NCBI RefSeq assembly: GCF_026341815.1
Contig: NZ_JAPENX010000001.1
Coordinates: 6,262,001 to 6,326,000, forward strand
DNA length: 64,000 nucleotides
Direction: 5' to 3'
Origin: Streptomyces sp. NBC_00572
Lineage (GTDB): Bacteria; Actinomycetota; Actinomycetes; Streptomycetales; Streptomycetaceae
In this document: piece after piece, positions 6,909-14,742 of the stretch
Numbering within the stretch: the first letter of the stretch is position 1
Layout: every line of letters begins with the position of its first letter
Program-made: the position numbers and the translations under genes
The notes under the pieces: generated by a model
Databases searched by the model: none
What the model saw: the letters and a program-made list of their open reading frames with translations, nothing else
What the model was told of the DNA's origin: nothing

Positions 6909-8771
6909 TCACATCCGCCGGTCCCGGCCGGTCCCTTCCCTGAGAATCTCCTGCCGGAGCCAGGCGCTGCTCCGGTCCGCCTCCGCCGGCGGGTCCTGGA
7001 CGATCACGTACCGGCGCGGTGCCAGTACCCCGGGGCGGCCGGGGAGCGCGTCCATGAGTGCGGTGTGGGCCTCTGCCGGTGTCAGCGGGGTGTCACCGGC
7101 GGCGATGTACGCCGTCAGGGCGCGCTCCTGCGGCACGCTCTCGTTCGGCGCGTCCACGGTGACGTGGACGGGCAGGCCCTTCAGCGCCTCGCTCAGCGTC
7201 TCCGCCACGAGCGGCGGCGAGGTCCAGCAGCCGTCCACCCGGCACCATCGCGGCCCGCGCTCGACCGGACGTACGCCGGTCACCGCGGTGAGCGAAGCGA
7301 GGGGTACGTCGTCCGTGGCGGCCGCCTCCAGGAGCCGTACCAGCCCGGTGAGGAAGCCCTCCGCCTCGTCCCGCTTGAACAGCGCGGGATCCACCCACGT
7401 GCTCAGATGGATCAGCGGCTCCGTCGCGTAGACGAAGGTCAGGACGCGGGTCGGCAGCACTTGCTCCGGGCCCCACGTCAGTTCCAGTCCGGGGCTGTCG
7501 GCCCCCTCCGGTCGCGGGACGGCGGCCCCTTCAGGCTCCGGGCCCGTGCCCCTCTCCGGTTCCGCGTCCGACGACTTCTCCTCGCTCGCGGACGTGACCG
7601 AGGCGACGGTCGCGGGCAGGGTGCTGACGTCGTTGAAGACGACATCGCGCGCGAACCGGCTGCCGCGCTCGAAGGTGGCCTCCCCGATCATGTCCCAGAG
7701 GCGGACCGCGTCGAACTGGCTGTGCCGGTACGCGTTGAGCGCGGCCCCCCAGGCCTTCTTGAGCAGTGCGTCGAAGGTCGGCACCCGGACGTCGAGGGAG
7801 AGCAGCGCGTCCTGGGACAGGGTGTTCACCGAACGGGCGAGCCGGGAGTGGTAGCGGTTGGCGGTGGGGGCGGCGGCCACGCACGTGGTCTGCTCCGTAC
7901 GGTGGGCGACGAGTACGCACCACACGGTCAGGAGCACGGTGGACGGCATGGCGCCGGTGCGTTCGGCCACGAGCGCGAGCGCACGTGCCGCCCGCCGGGA
8001 CCGGAGGGTGAGCTGCGGTGCCCGCACCTCGGTACCCTCGGCGCCCGGTTCCGCGAACATGGCCTGGGGCCCGGTGCGGATGATCCGCTCCCAGTACCGC
8101 AGTGAGGCCTCGGACTTGCGGAGCCCGGCTGGGGCCGCCTCCTCGGTGGCGAGGTCGAGCGGGGTGAGGGACGTCGGCGGGGGGAGCGTGCCACCGGCGA
8201 GCAGGGTCAGCCACTCCTCCTTGAGGACCGCGAGGGCGCTGACGTCGGCCACGGCGTGGCTCGCCGCCATGGCCACGAAGACGGGTGCCCCGGACACGGC
8301 GACGAGGGAGATGCGGAGGGGGAAGTCCCGGTCCAGGTGGAAGCGTTCGGCGCGGGCCCTGCGGGCCAGCGACTCGGCGTACCCCGCGGCGTCTCCGGGC
8401 AGCTCCTCGTGGTCGAGGACCGTGACCGTGAACACCCCCTCGGTCGCGACCACTTGTTCTCGGGGAGGGCTTCCGGGGGCGCTTCCGGAAGCCTTGCCGG
8501 AAGCGCTGCCGGGGGCATGCGGGAAGGTCGTACGCAGTGCTTCGTGCCGTACCGCGAGCGCACGCAGGGCGTCGAGCGCCGCCTCCGTGCGGGTGCCTTC
8601 GGGCACCGGCCACACGTCGTGGATGTTGATGTGCTCGGGCTCGTCCCGCAGCATGCAGCGGATCATGTTGGCCTGCCCCATGGTGACGGGGCCCCGGCGC
8701 TCCTCGCCGCCCGCGTAGGCGACCGTCAGCGTGTGCGTGCTGTCCGGGGGGCGGTGACGGTGCGGGCTCAT
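6909..8771 (-). CDS. Stand-alone NRPS condensation-domain protein
   Basis: A 620-residue protein with condensation-domain features. The N-terminal core includes ANMIRCMLRDEPEHINIHDVW and ALRALAVRHEALRTTFP (C1/C2-like). At the HHxxxDG position it reads ASHAVADVSAL, so the first His and the Gly are replaced while the second His and the Asp remain. The later parts are DAVRLWDMIGEATFERGSRFARDVVFNDV and a C-terminal lobe. It has no adenylation or carrier domain. Its ATG overlaps the upstream stop (ATGA), showing coupling. Likely role: joining a carrier-bound aminoacyl unit to an acceptor, or a related acyl transfer. A linker of low-complexity Ser/Pro/Glu lies near residues 390-430. Confidence 0.8.
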   Translation of the reverse strand: MSPHRHRPPDSTHTLTVAYAGGEERRGPVTMGQANMIRCMLRDEPEHINIHDVWPVPEGTRTEAALDALRALAVRHEALRTTFPHAPGSASGKASGSAPGSPPREQVVATEGVFTVTVLDHEELPGDAAGYAESLARRARAERFHLDRDFPLRISLVAVSGAPVFVAMAASHAVADVSALAVLKEEWLTLLAGGTLPPPTSLTPLDLATEEAAPAGLRKSEASLRYWERIIRTGPQAMFAEPGAEGTEVRAPQLTLRSRRAARALALVAERTGAMPSTVLLTVWCVLVAHRTEQTTCVAAAPTANRYHSRLARSVNTLSQDALLSLDVRVPTFDALLKKAWGAALNAYRHSQFDAVRLWDMIGEATFERGSRFARDVVFNDVSTLPATVASVTSASEEKSSDAEPERGTGPEPEGAAVPRPEGADSPGLELTWGPEQVLPTRVLTFVYATEPLIHLSTWVDPALFKRDEAEGFLTGLVRLLEAAATDDVPLASLTAVTGVRPVERGPRWCRVDGCWTSPPLVAETLSEALKGLPVHVTVDAPNESVPQERALTAYIAAGDTPLTPAEAHTALMDALPGRPGVLAPRRYVIVQDPPAEADRSSAWLRQEILREGTGRDRRM

Positions 8772-10102
8772 GCGGTGCCTCTCGCGGACTCGTGAAGCGG
8801 CTCGGGGCGGGAGTGCGGCCGGCTCGCGCGGGTCAAGGCCTCCCAGGCCTCGGTCAGGAGGGCGAACTCCTCCATGTCCTGCCGGGCCTCGTCGAGGAGC
8901 TGCTCACGGAGGGAGGCCAGGGCGTCGGCGGCCGTGGTGTAGCGGCCGCCGAGCGTGCGGTACGAGCGGTCGAGGACGGCGAGCCGGTCGGCGTTCTCCG
9001 ACCGGTCGACGGCGGTGCCGTCCCTGACGAACCCGGCGACGGCGGACGCCCGGATGTGACCCCCGGTGTCCAGCAGCGCGTCACCGGCCTCCTTCATCGC
9101 GGCGTACACGGCGTTGAAGTGGGGCGCGGAGAGGAGGAACTTGGCGAAGCGCACCTGGTAGGCGAGGAATCCGGCCTCGGAACGGCGTTCGCCTGTATGG
9201 AAGTTGACGATGTGCCGGTTGTGGAGGACCCCTGGCAGCCCGGCGTCCTGGACCAGGTGGATGAGGAAGTAGTCACTGCCGATGGTGTCGGTGGCGGGCG
9301 GCAGGGGAACCCGGCCGTACACCTCGCGGTCGAAGGCGATGTTGCACATGTCCACGCGCATCGGGCTGACGCTCATGAGCGTGGTCCGGTCCCCGGTGTA
9401 CGCGGCGGTCCCGGCGCCCCGGAAGGACTCCGCGATCAGGTTCCTGCGCCAGATCTCGGGGTAGCCGTCCGGGATCGACAGGCCGACGACGTCCTCGTAG
9501 ACGACGGGATCGAGGCGGCGGATCTCCTCGACGTCCACGGACATCTCGCCGACGAAGGAGCCGCCGACCAGGGCCACCGGCCGGTCCGCGTACGCGGGGT
9601 CGAGCCTGCTGCGGGACACCAGACCGGCCACGTCGGCGGCCCGCAGCCCCAGCGTCGACAGTTCGTGGTGGAGCGGGAAGACCGGTTCGCCGTCCAGGTA
9701 CTGGTAGCGGCTGTCCGAGTCCCGGCGGTGGACCGACGTGCAGCCGAGTGCCTCCGCGATGAGGAAGGCACGGTTGGTGCACGCTCCGTAGGAGACCCGG
9801 TCCGGCAGCATCAGAGCGAGCACACGGTCGGGCTCGGCGACGCCGGACCGGGCGATCACGTCCCGCAGCAAGGTCCGCTGCTCGTCCTCGTCGAGGTGGT
9901 GCACGGTCACGCCGGGGACCGCGGGCAGCGAGGCCACCGCCTTCCGGTGTGCGGCGAGCACCGTCGCGTCGGAGGAGTCCAGGACGAGGAGACGTACCTC
10001 GACGCCGAACCGGCGGGCACCGTACGCGGCCTCCTCGGCCACGGCCCGGATGGTGTCGGCGCAGGACCGGTTGGTGGGGAGGGTCAGACAGACACGGCGC
10101 AC
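8768..10102 (-). CDS. DUF6271-type protein, putative GT-A-like glycosyltransferase
   Basis: A 444-residue soluble protein. I start it at GTG 10102 (VRRVCLTLPTNRSC), which begins the first beta strand; sequence upstream is Gly/Arg/Pro-rich and overlaps the PhyH gene. Features compatible with a GT-A fold are VRLLVLDSSDATVLAAHRKAV near the N-terminus, ALMLPDRVSYGACTNRAFLIAEALG, and an acidic DSDSRYQYLDG patch where a DxD metal site would be expected. From memory this is the DUF6271 family found in Streptomyces biosynthetic clusters; I cannot confirm activity. Start overlaps the dioxygenase 3' end by 19 bp and stop overlaps the condensation gene, so the operon is tightly coupled. Confidence 0.68.
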   Translation of the reverse strand: MRRVCLTLPTNRSCADTIRAVAEEAAYGARRFGVEVRLLVLDSSDATVLAAHRKAVASLPAVPGVTVHHLDEDEQRTLLRDVIARSGVAEPDRVLALMLPDRVSYGACTNRAFLIAEALGCTSVHRRDSDSRYQYLDGEPVFPLHHELSTLGLRAADVAGLVSRSRLDPAYADRPVALVGGSFVGEMSVDVEEIRRLDPVVYEDVVGLSIPDGYPEIWRRNLIAESFRGAGTAAYTGDRTTLMSVSPMRVDMCNIAFDREVYGRVPLPPATDTIGSDYFLIHLVQDAGLPGVLHNRHIVNFHTGERRSEAGFLAYQVRFAKFLLSAPHFNAVYAAMKEAGDALLDTGGHIRASAVAGFVRDGTAVDRSENADRLAVLDRSYRTLGGRYTTAADALASLREQLLDEARQDMEEFALLTEAWEALTRASRPHSRPEPLHESARGTA

Positions 10103-11187
10103 GTCGGCTCCCCGCCCTGGCCGGGGACGTCCGACCCCTCGGCGCTGCCCCGGTCCTTCCACGAGGTGAGTCCGAGCAGTCGGCTGCCGAGTTCGTTCAG
10201 GTCGGCCGTGGGGTACCGCTCGGACTCGTGGCGTACGGGGTCCCCGACCAGCGTGCGGTTCCAGCGAGGGGTCCGCAGGTGGCGCCAGGAGTCGACGCGG
10301 GAGCGCTTCAGGCGGTCGTGCTCCTCAAGGGCCGGCATCATCGACAGGTACTGGACCGCCCGCACCTGGTCCCGGGAGACGTTGCGCGCCACGCCGTGGG
10401 CGAGGAGGCCGTTCCAGATCAGCAGGTCACCGGGGTGCAGGTCGGGGCGTACGACGGGGTACTCGGTGCGGTCCACGGCGGGGCGGAGGGGGTCACGGTC
10501 GGCCGGCTGGTCGATCTTCCATTCCTCGAACCTGCGGAACAGCTCCGGGTTGCACTGGAAACCGCCTGATTCCGGCCGGGTGTCGTTGAGCGCGATGATC
10601 CCCTGCACCCGCTGCGGCGGGACCCCGAGCGTGGTGTCGATGTCCCAGTGGAGCTCGATGTCGAAGCCGCGGTCGGTGGGTTCGATCAGGGCGCGGTCAC
10701 GGTTCCCGACGTTGGGCGGGTTGAGGTTGAGCCGGTCCTGGGTGACCCACAGCTCCTCGCAGTCCCACACGTCCACGAAGGCGTCGTACACGCGCTGGGC
10801 CTGCCGGTTGTCCCAGAGGAGCTGGTGGTGGTACGCCTCGACGAAGCCGTAGACGTGCAGCTGCTGGTCCAGTTCGGAGCGGAACGGCCGGTCCTCGTAC
10901 CAGCTCTCCGGCCTGTCCGGATCGAGGCCCTGGAAGTCCCAGGTGAAGTCGAGGAGGCGCTTCGCCGCCTCCGCGGGGATCGCCTCCCGGACGATCACAT
11001 AGCCGTACGTCTGCCAGTGGGTGAAGTCCTCCTCGGACAGCACCCGCAGCGGCTGGGACTTCTTCAGCTCCCTCAGGGTGGTCTGGGCGAGATAGGACTC
11101 GCCGTCCGCGCTGAAGTACGGCAGGTCCGAGGCCGCCCGGTGGAGATGGGGGCGGCGGCGGGGGCGATGGGGTGCGGGTGTCGTCAT
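10084..11187 (-). CDS. Phytanoyl-CoA dioxygenase (PhyH)-family Fe(II)/2-oxoglutarate oxygenase
   Basis: A 367-residue protein. The iron facial triad is visible: HxD in IELHWDIDTTLG and a distal His in LLAHGVARNVSRDQVRAVQYL, whose downstream Arg binds 2-oxoglutarate. GDLLIWNGLL precedes it as usual for PhyH enzymes. Start ATG 11187 is preceded by GGAGGGACCGC; the longer upstream frame is basic low-complexity. It is the first gene of the leftward operon. Likely role: hydroxylating an amino acid, possibly when carrier-bound, since aaRS-like ligase and carrier genes lie just across the divergent promoter. Confidence 0.87.
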   Translation of the reverse strand: MTTPAPHRPRRRPHLHRAASDLPYFSADGESYLAQTTLRELKKSQPLRVLSEEDFTHWQTYGYVIVREAIPAEAAKRLLDFTWDFQGLDPDRPESWYEDRPFRSELDQQLHVYGFVEAYHHQLLWDNRQAQRVYDAFVDVWDCEELWVTQDRLNLNPPNVGNRDRALIEPTDRGFDIELHWDIDTTLGVPPQRVQGIIALNDTRPESGGFQCNPELFRRFEEWKIDQPADRDPLRPAVDRTEYPVVRPDLHPGDLLIWNGLLAHGVARNVSRDQVRAVQYLSMMPALEEHDRLKRSRVDSWRHLRTPRWNRTLVGDPVRHESERYPTADLNELGSRLLGLTSWKDRGSAEGSDVPGQGGEPTCAVSV

Positions 11188-11326
11188 GCGGTCCCTCCAG
11201 CGGGAGTCGGGGGAGGCGGTTCGGCTCGGCGGCAGCGCGGGCCGGGCCCGGAGCGCGAGGAACCCCTCGTGGAGCACCCGCGGGGCGAGGGGCCGGGCGT
11301 CGTCGGTGGCCACGTCGTTCAGAAGA

Positions 11327-11342
11327 ATTGGTTTAGACCATA
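11327..11342. promoter_or_regulatory. dre-like operator 1 (possible DasR/GntR-HutC site)
   Basis: ATTGGTTTAGACCATA contains TGGTTTAGACCA, differing from the palindromic DasR-responsive core TGGTCTAGACCA at one base. It lies 140 bp upstream of the PhyH start. DasR is the GntR-family N-acetylglucosamine-sensing repressor of Streptomyces; another HutC-subfamily regulator could use the same core. Confidence 0.55.
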
Positions 11343-11429
11343 GCCGCTGTCAAGTGTCATCTCAATATGCGGAGTTGTGACGTCTTCGCGATCCGGATGT
11401 GACTCGGACATACTCCCCGCCCCGGCTGC

Positions 11430-11445
11430 TTTGGTCTAGACAACA
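11430..11445. promoter_or_regulatory. dre-like operator 2 (possible DasR/GntR-HutC site)
   Basis: CTTTGGTCTAGACAACAG contains TGGTCTAGACAA (11432-11443), again one base away from the DasR core TGGTCTAGACCA. It is 234 bp upstream of the ligase ATG. Two near-matches in one divergent region are more convincing than one. Confidence 0.55.
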
Positions 11446-11678
11446 GTCGCGTGGCTGGCTTACTGTCCCCCTGCGCAGTCCCGTCCCTGACGGGACATCA
11501 GCCGGTTGTTCGCTGCTGCGCGCTGCGGTCAACGGCGACCACATTCAGGGACGTTCGTACGTACCCGCGTACGCGAAGAAGCGCGCACGCGGCACCACGA
11601 CGACGCCGCAGCGAATTCGTTCCGACCGTCCGGCCGACACCCTTGACTGTTCACCCACGCCCAGAGGGAGCGGTTTCC

Positions 11679-12536
11679 ATGAGCACACCCAGCACCACGG
11701 CCCTGCCGGACGGTGGCCTGAAGAGCCCCGGCCCGGGCCTGATCACGCTGGACCCGGTCCGCACCGCGCTCCTGCGCGGTCTGGACGACCTGCTCACCGG
11801 ACTCGCCGCACGGCTCTCCGCGCCCGAGGTCGTCGGCCCGCCGCTGCTGTCCGTGGACGGCCTGTCCCGGCTCGACTTCTTCCGCAACTTCCCCCATCTC
11901 GGCGTCTCCGCAGGGCGGTTCGCCCCGGACGCGCTCGACGGACTCGCGGCCGGAGAGACGCCGGGGGAGCTGCCGCTGCAGCCGACCGGCTACCTGCTGC
12001 CGTCCGCCACCTGCTACGGACTGCTCCTCTCCCTCGAAGGCCGTGACGTCGGCGAGGCCGGCCTCCGCCTCTCCGCCGCCGGACGCTGCTTCCGCAACGA
12101 GACCCACTACGACGGGCTGCGCCGCCTGTGGGGCTTCCACATGCGCGAGGTCCTGTACCTCGGCACCAAGGAGGGCTCGCTCGAACACCTGGAGAGCGGC
12201 GCCGAGTTCATCCTTGAGGCGGCGGCCCTCCTCGGTCTGGAACTGAACAGGGCCGTGGCCGACGACCCGTTCTACGACAAGGGCGGCTCCCGGGCCCGGC
12301 TGATGGCACTCGACCCGGTCAAGCACGAGTTCTGCGCCCCCGACGGCACGGCCATCGCCTCCGTGAACCGGCACCGCAACTTCTTCGGCGAACGGCTGGA
12401 CATCCGCGCCGGCACGCAGGGCCCGGCGTACAGCGCGTGCGTCGCCTTCGGAATCGAGCGCTGGGTCCACGCCATGATCCTCACCCACGGCAGCCCCGAG
12501 CGGGCCCTGGACCGGCTCCACGACGCCCGCCGGTGA
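11679..12536 (+). CDS. Class II aaRS-like amino acid:[carrier protein] ligase
   Basis: A 285-residue protein with the catalytic core of an atypical seryl-tRNA synthetase but no tRNA-binding arm. Class II motif 2 is present (GRCFRNETHYDGLRRLWGF) and motif 3 is the GIERW segment. Three candidate zinc ligands of this family can be seen: Cys in SATCYG, Glu in HMREVLYLG and Cys in YSACVAFG. Such enzymes activate small amino acids (Gly/Ala in the characterised Bradyrhizobium proteins) and transfer them to a carrier protein instead of tRNA. ATG 11679 is preceded by GAGGGAG. The next gene is a carrier protein, which fits exactly; the true substrate amino acid is not predictable from here. Confidence 0.88.
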   Translation: MSTPSTTALPDGGLKSPGPGLITLDPVRTALLRGLDDLLTGLAARLSAPEVVGPPLLSVDGLSRLDFFRNFPHLGVSAGRFAPDALDGLAAGETPGELPLQPTGYLLPSATCYGLLLSLEGRDVGEAGLRLSAAGRCFRNETHYDGLRRLWGFHMREVLYLGTKEGSLEHLESGAEFILEAAALLGLELNRAVADDPFYDKGGSRARLMALDPVKHEFCAPDGTAIASVNRHRNFFGERLDIRAGTQGPAYSACVAFGIERWVHAMILTHGSPERALDRLHDARR

Positions 12537-12611
12537 CCCGGCTGCCCGGCACGCCCACCCACCCGCACCCTCACGTGACCCCGCACCACCAGTAAGGAGC
12601 GACCCCTCCCC

Positions 12612-12845
12612 ATGGAACGCATCGCCGAGTGGCTTCACGAGAAGAACCCCGGCCTCGACGGCCCGATCGCCAACGACGAGGACCTCATCGAGGCGCGTCT
12701 CATCGACTCGATGGACTTCCTGGAGTTCATCGACCTCCTGGAGGAACTCTCCGGGAACACCATCGACCTCCAGGAAGTCACCATCGACGACTTCCGCACC
12801 CTCGGCCGCGTCCAGGAACGCTTCCTGAGCGCCGCCGCCGGCTGA
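12612..12845 (+). CDS. Acyl/aminoacyl carrier protein
   Basis: A 77-residue acidic protein with the phosphopantetheine attachment motif LIDSMDFLEFIDLLEE (Ser in DSM, about residue 34). The ATG follows AAGGAGCGACC. The short length, four-helix pattern and position between an aaRS-like amino acid ligase and an Sfp-type transferase indicate that it carries the ligated amino acid as a thioester. Confidence 0.92.
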   Translation: MERIAEWLHEKNPGLDGPIANDEDLIEARLIDSMDFLEFIDLLEELSGNTIDLQEVTIDDFRTLGRVQERFLSAAAG

Positions 12846-12858
12846 CCGCCCGCCGGCG

Positions 12859-13476
12859 GTGACGGACGGTCCGGGGCCCGCCCGGGACACGGCCCTCGCG
12901 GTGGTGGCCACCACCCGGGAAGTACTGGCCCGTCCGGACCTTGACGAGGGCCTGCTGACGTCCTGGGAACGGAGCCGCCTCGCGGGGATACGAGTCCCGC
13001 GCCGCCGTGACGACGTGATGGCGGCGCGACTCCTCGTCCGCCTGTGCGTCGCCCGCTACACCGGCCTGCCGCCGGCCGCGGCGGACCTCGCCCAACTGTG
13101 CCCCGAGTGCGGTCGGCACGGCCACGGACGCCCGTATCTGCGCGACCGCCCCGGGGTGGGCGTCAGCCTCAGCCACGCCGACGGCCTGGTCGCGGCGGCC
13201 GTCGGCCCGGACGCGATCGGCATCGACGTCGAGCCCTCGACGCGCCGACCGGGCCCCCTGCGCGTCCTCCGTCGTCTGCTGCCCGAAGCGGAACTCGCCG
13301 AGGCCACCGCCCACCCCGACCCCGGCCCGGCGCTGCTCCGCCTCTGGGTCCGCGGAGAAGCCCGACTGAAGGCCGGCCACGACGCCGGCCTCAGGCTGCT
13401 GGAGTGGACCGACGGGGACCGCGGGGCCGTCGCGGCGGTGGCCTCCACGACGAGGACCGCGATCTTCTCGGTCTGA
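12859..13476 (+). CDS. Sfp-type 4'-phosphopantetheinyl transferase
   Basis: A 205-residue protein from GTG 12859. It has the family motifs: GVSLSHADGLVAAAVGP, GIDVEPSTRR (Mg-binding Asp and Glu) and WVRGEARLKAG (W-x-x-x-E-A-x-x-K). These enzymes move phosphopantetheine from CoA to the carrier serine. It starts 13 bp after the carrier gene, so it is almost certainly the dedicated activator of that carrier and is co-transcribed with it. Confidence 0.9.
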   Translation: MTDGPGPARDTALAVVATTREVLARPDLDEGLLTSWERSRLAGIRVPRRRDDVMAARLLVRLCVARYTGLPPAAADLAQLCPECGRHGHGRPYLRDRPGVGVSLSHADGLVAAAVGPDAIGIDVEPSTRRPGPLRVLRRLLPEAELAEATAHPDPGPALLRLWVRGEARLKAGHDAGLRLLEWTDGDRGAVAAVASTTRTAIFSV

Positions 13477-13679
13477 TGCGGCCCGCTCGGCTGCCCCGGC
13501 CTTCCCAGGCTTCCCCGCCTCCCGGCCCACTCGGCCCGGGCGCCCCCGCTTCAGCCTCTACCCCAGTGAGCCCCTCCCTGTCCCTCCGGAAGGTTCCGGG
13601 TGCTCCGGCCCGTGGCCCGGTCGCTAACTTCCAAGCGGCCGGAAACCACGTTCGTCACGCTCCCCACCCGGAGGTCACG

Positions 13680-14669
13680 TTGACCGCGCAGCGCCCCACC
13701 CGCAGAAGCATCCTCAAGTCCGCCGGAGGACTCACGGCCGCGATGGCCCTGGGCGCCGGAGGCGTCCTCGCGGGGGCTTCGGCGGCCTCGGCGGCCGGCG
13801 ACGGCTTCGGTCTGCGCATCGTGGACCGCAACGAGAGCGACCACCGGATGTGGTACTACCGCTTCGCGACCGACGCGATCGGCTGGAACCCCGCCGTGAA
13901 CGTGCTGCTCCCCGACGACTACCACTGGAGCGGCCGCACGTACCCCGTCCTCTACCTCTTCCACGGCGGCGGCACGGACCAGGACTTCATCACCTTCGAC
14001 CGCGAGGGCATCCGCGCCTGGACGGCCGGCAAGCCGATCATCGTGGTCATGCCCGACGGCGGTCACGCCGGCTGGTACTCCAACCCCGTCAGCTCCAACG
14101 TCGGCCCCCGGAACTGGGAGCACTTCCACATCGCCCAGCTGCTCCCCTGGGTGGAGGCGAACTTCCGTACCTTCGCGGAGTACGACGGCCGCGCGGTGTC
14201 GGGGTTCTCGATGGGCGGCTTCGGCGCCCTGAAGTACGCGGCCAAGTACTACGGCCACTTCGCCTCGGTCAGCGCCCACTCCGGCCCCGCCAGCCTGCGC
14301 AGGGACAACGGCCTCGTGGGCCACTGGGCCAATGCCTCGGCCGCCGCCCTCGACCTGAACGGCGGCACGATCTACGGGGCCCCGTTCTGGGACGAGGCCC
14401 GGGTCAGCGCCGACAACCCGGTGCAGCGGATCGAGAGCTACCGCCACAAGCGCGTCTTCCTCGTGGCCGGCACCAGCCCGGACCCGATCAACTGGTTCGA
14501 CACCGCGAACGAGACCCAAGTGCTCGCGGGACAGCGTGAGTTCCGTTCCCTGCTCGGCAACGCGGGGATTCCCCACGAGTGGTACGAGCTGCCCGGCGGT
14601 CACTTCATCCGCCACGACATGATGCAGCGCGACATCGACGGCATCATCGGCCGACTCCGCAAGGCGTGA
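13680..14669 (+). CDS. Tat-secreted esterase of the antigen 85/esterase D type
   Basis: A 329-residue alpha/beta hydrolase. I choose TTG 13680 because GGAGG sits five bases before it and it places RPTRRSILKSAGGLTAAMALG as a twin-arginine signal. The catalytic serine is in SGFSMGGFGALKYAAKYYG, the oxyanion region is LYLFHGGGTDQD, and the catalytic His is in ELPGGHFIRHD. This matches tannase/esterase-D-like secreted esterases. It precedes three secreted PLL-repeat enzymes in the same direction with short gaps. Confidence 0.85.
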   Translation: MTAQRPTRRSILKSAGGLTAAMALGAGGVLAGASAASAAGDGFGLRIVDRNESDHRMWYYRFATDAIGWNPAVNVLLPDDYHWSGRTYPVLYLFHGGGTDQDFITFDREGIRAWTAGKPIIVVMPDGGHAGWYSNPVSSNVGPRNWEHFHIAQLLPWVEANFRTFAEYDGRAVSGFSMGGFGALKYAAKYYGHFASVSAHSGPASLRRDNGLVGHWANASAAALDLNGGTIYGAPFWDEARVSADNPVQRIESYRHKRVFLVAGTSPDPINWFDTANETQVLAGQREFRSLLGNAGIPHEWYELPGGHFIRHDMMQRDIDGIIGRLRKA

Positions 14670-14742
14670 CCCGCGCGCGCTCCTCGTGCCGCCACCGCGA
14701 CCATCCCACCCACCCCGAGCCGACCAAGGGGAGGAGCGTCCC

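Larger units (their letters stand above)
11188..11678. promoter_or_regulatory. Divergent promoter region of the amino-acid/carrier cluster
   Basis: A 490-bp region separates the leftward PhyH operon and the rightward ligase operon. The central part (11320-11450) is less GC-rich than the flanks and holds two dre-like palindromes about 103 bp apart, one nearer each operon. I see no convincing small gene; open frames here are basic low-complexity extensions of the flanking genes. Confidence 0.6.
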
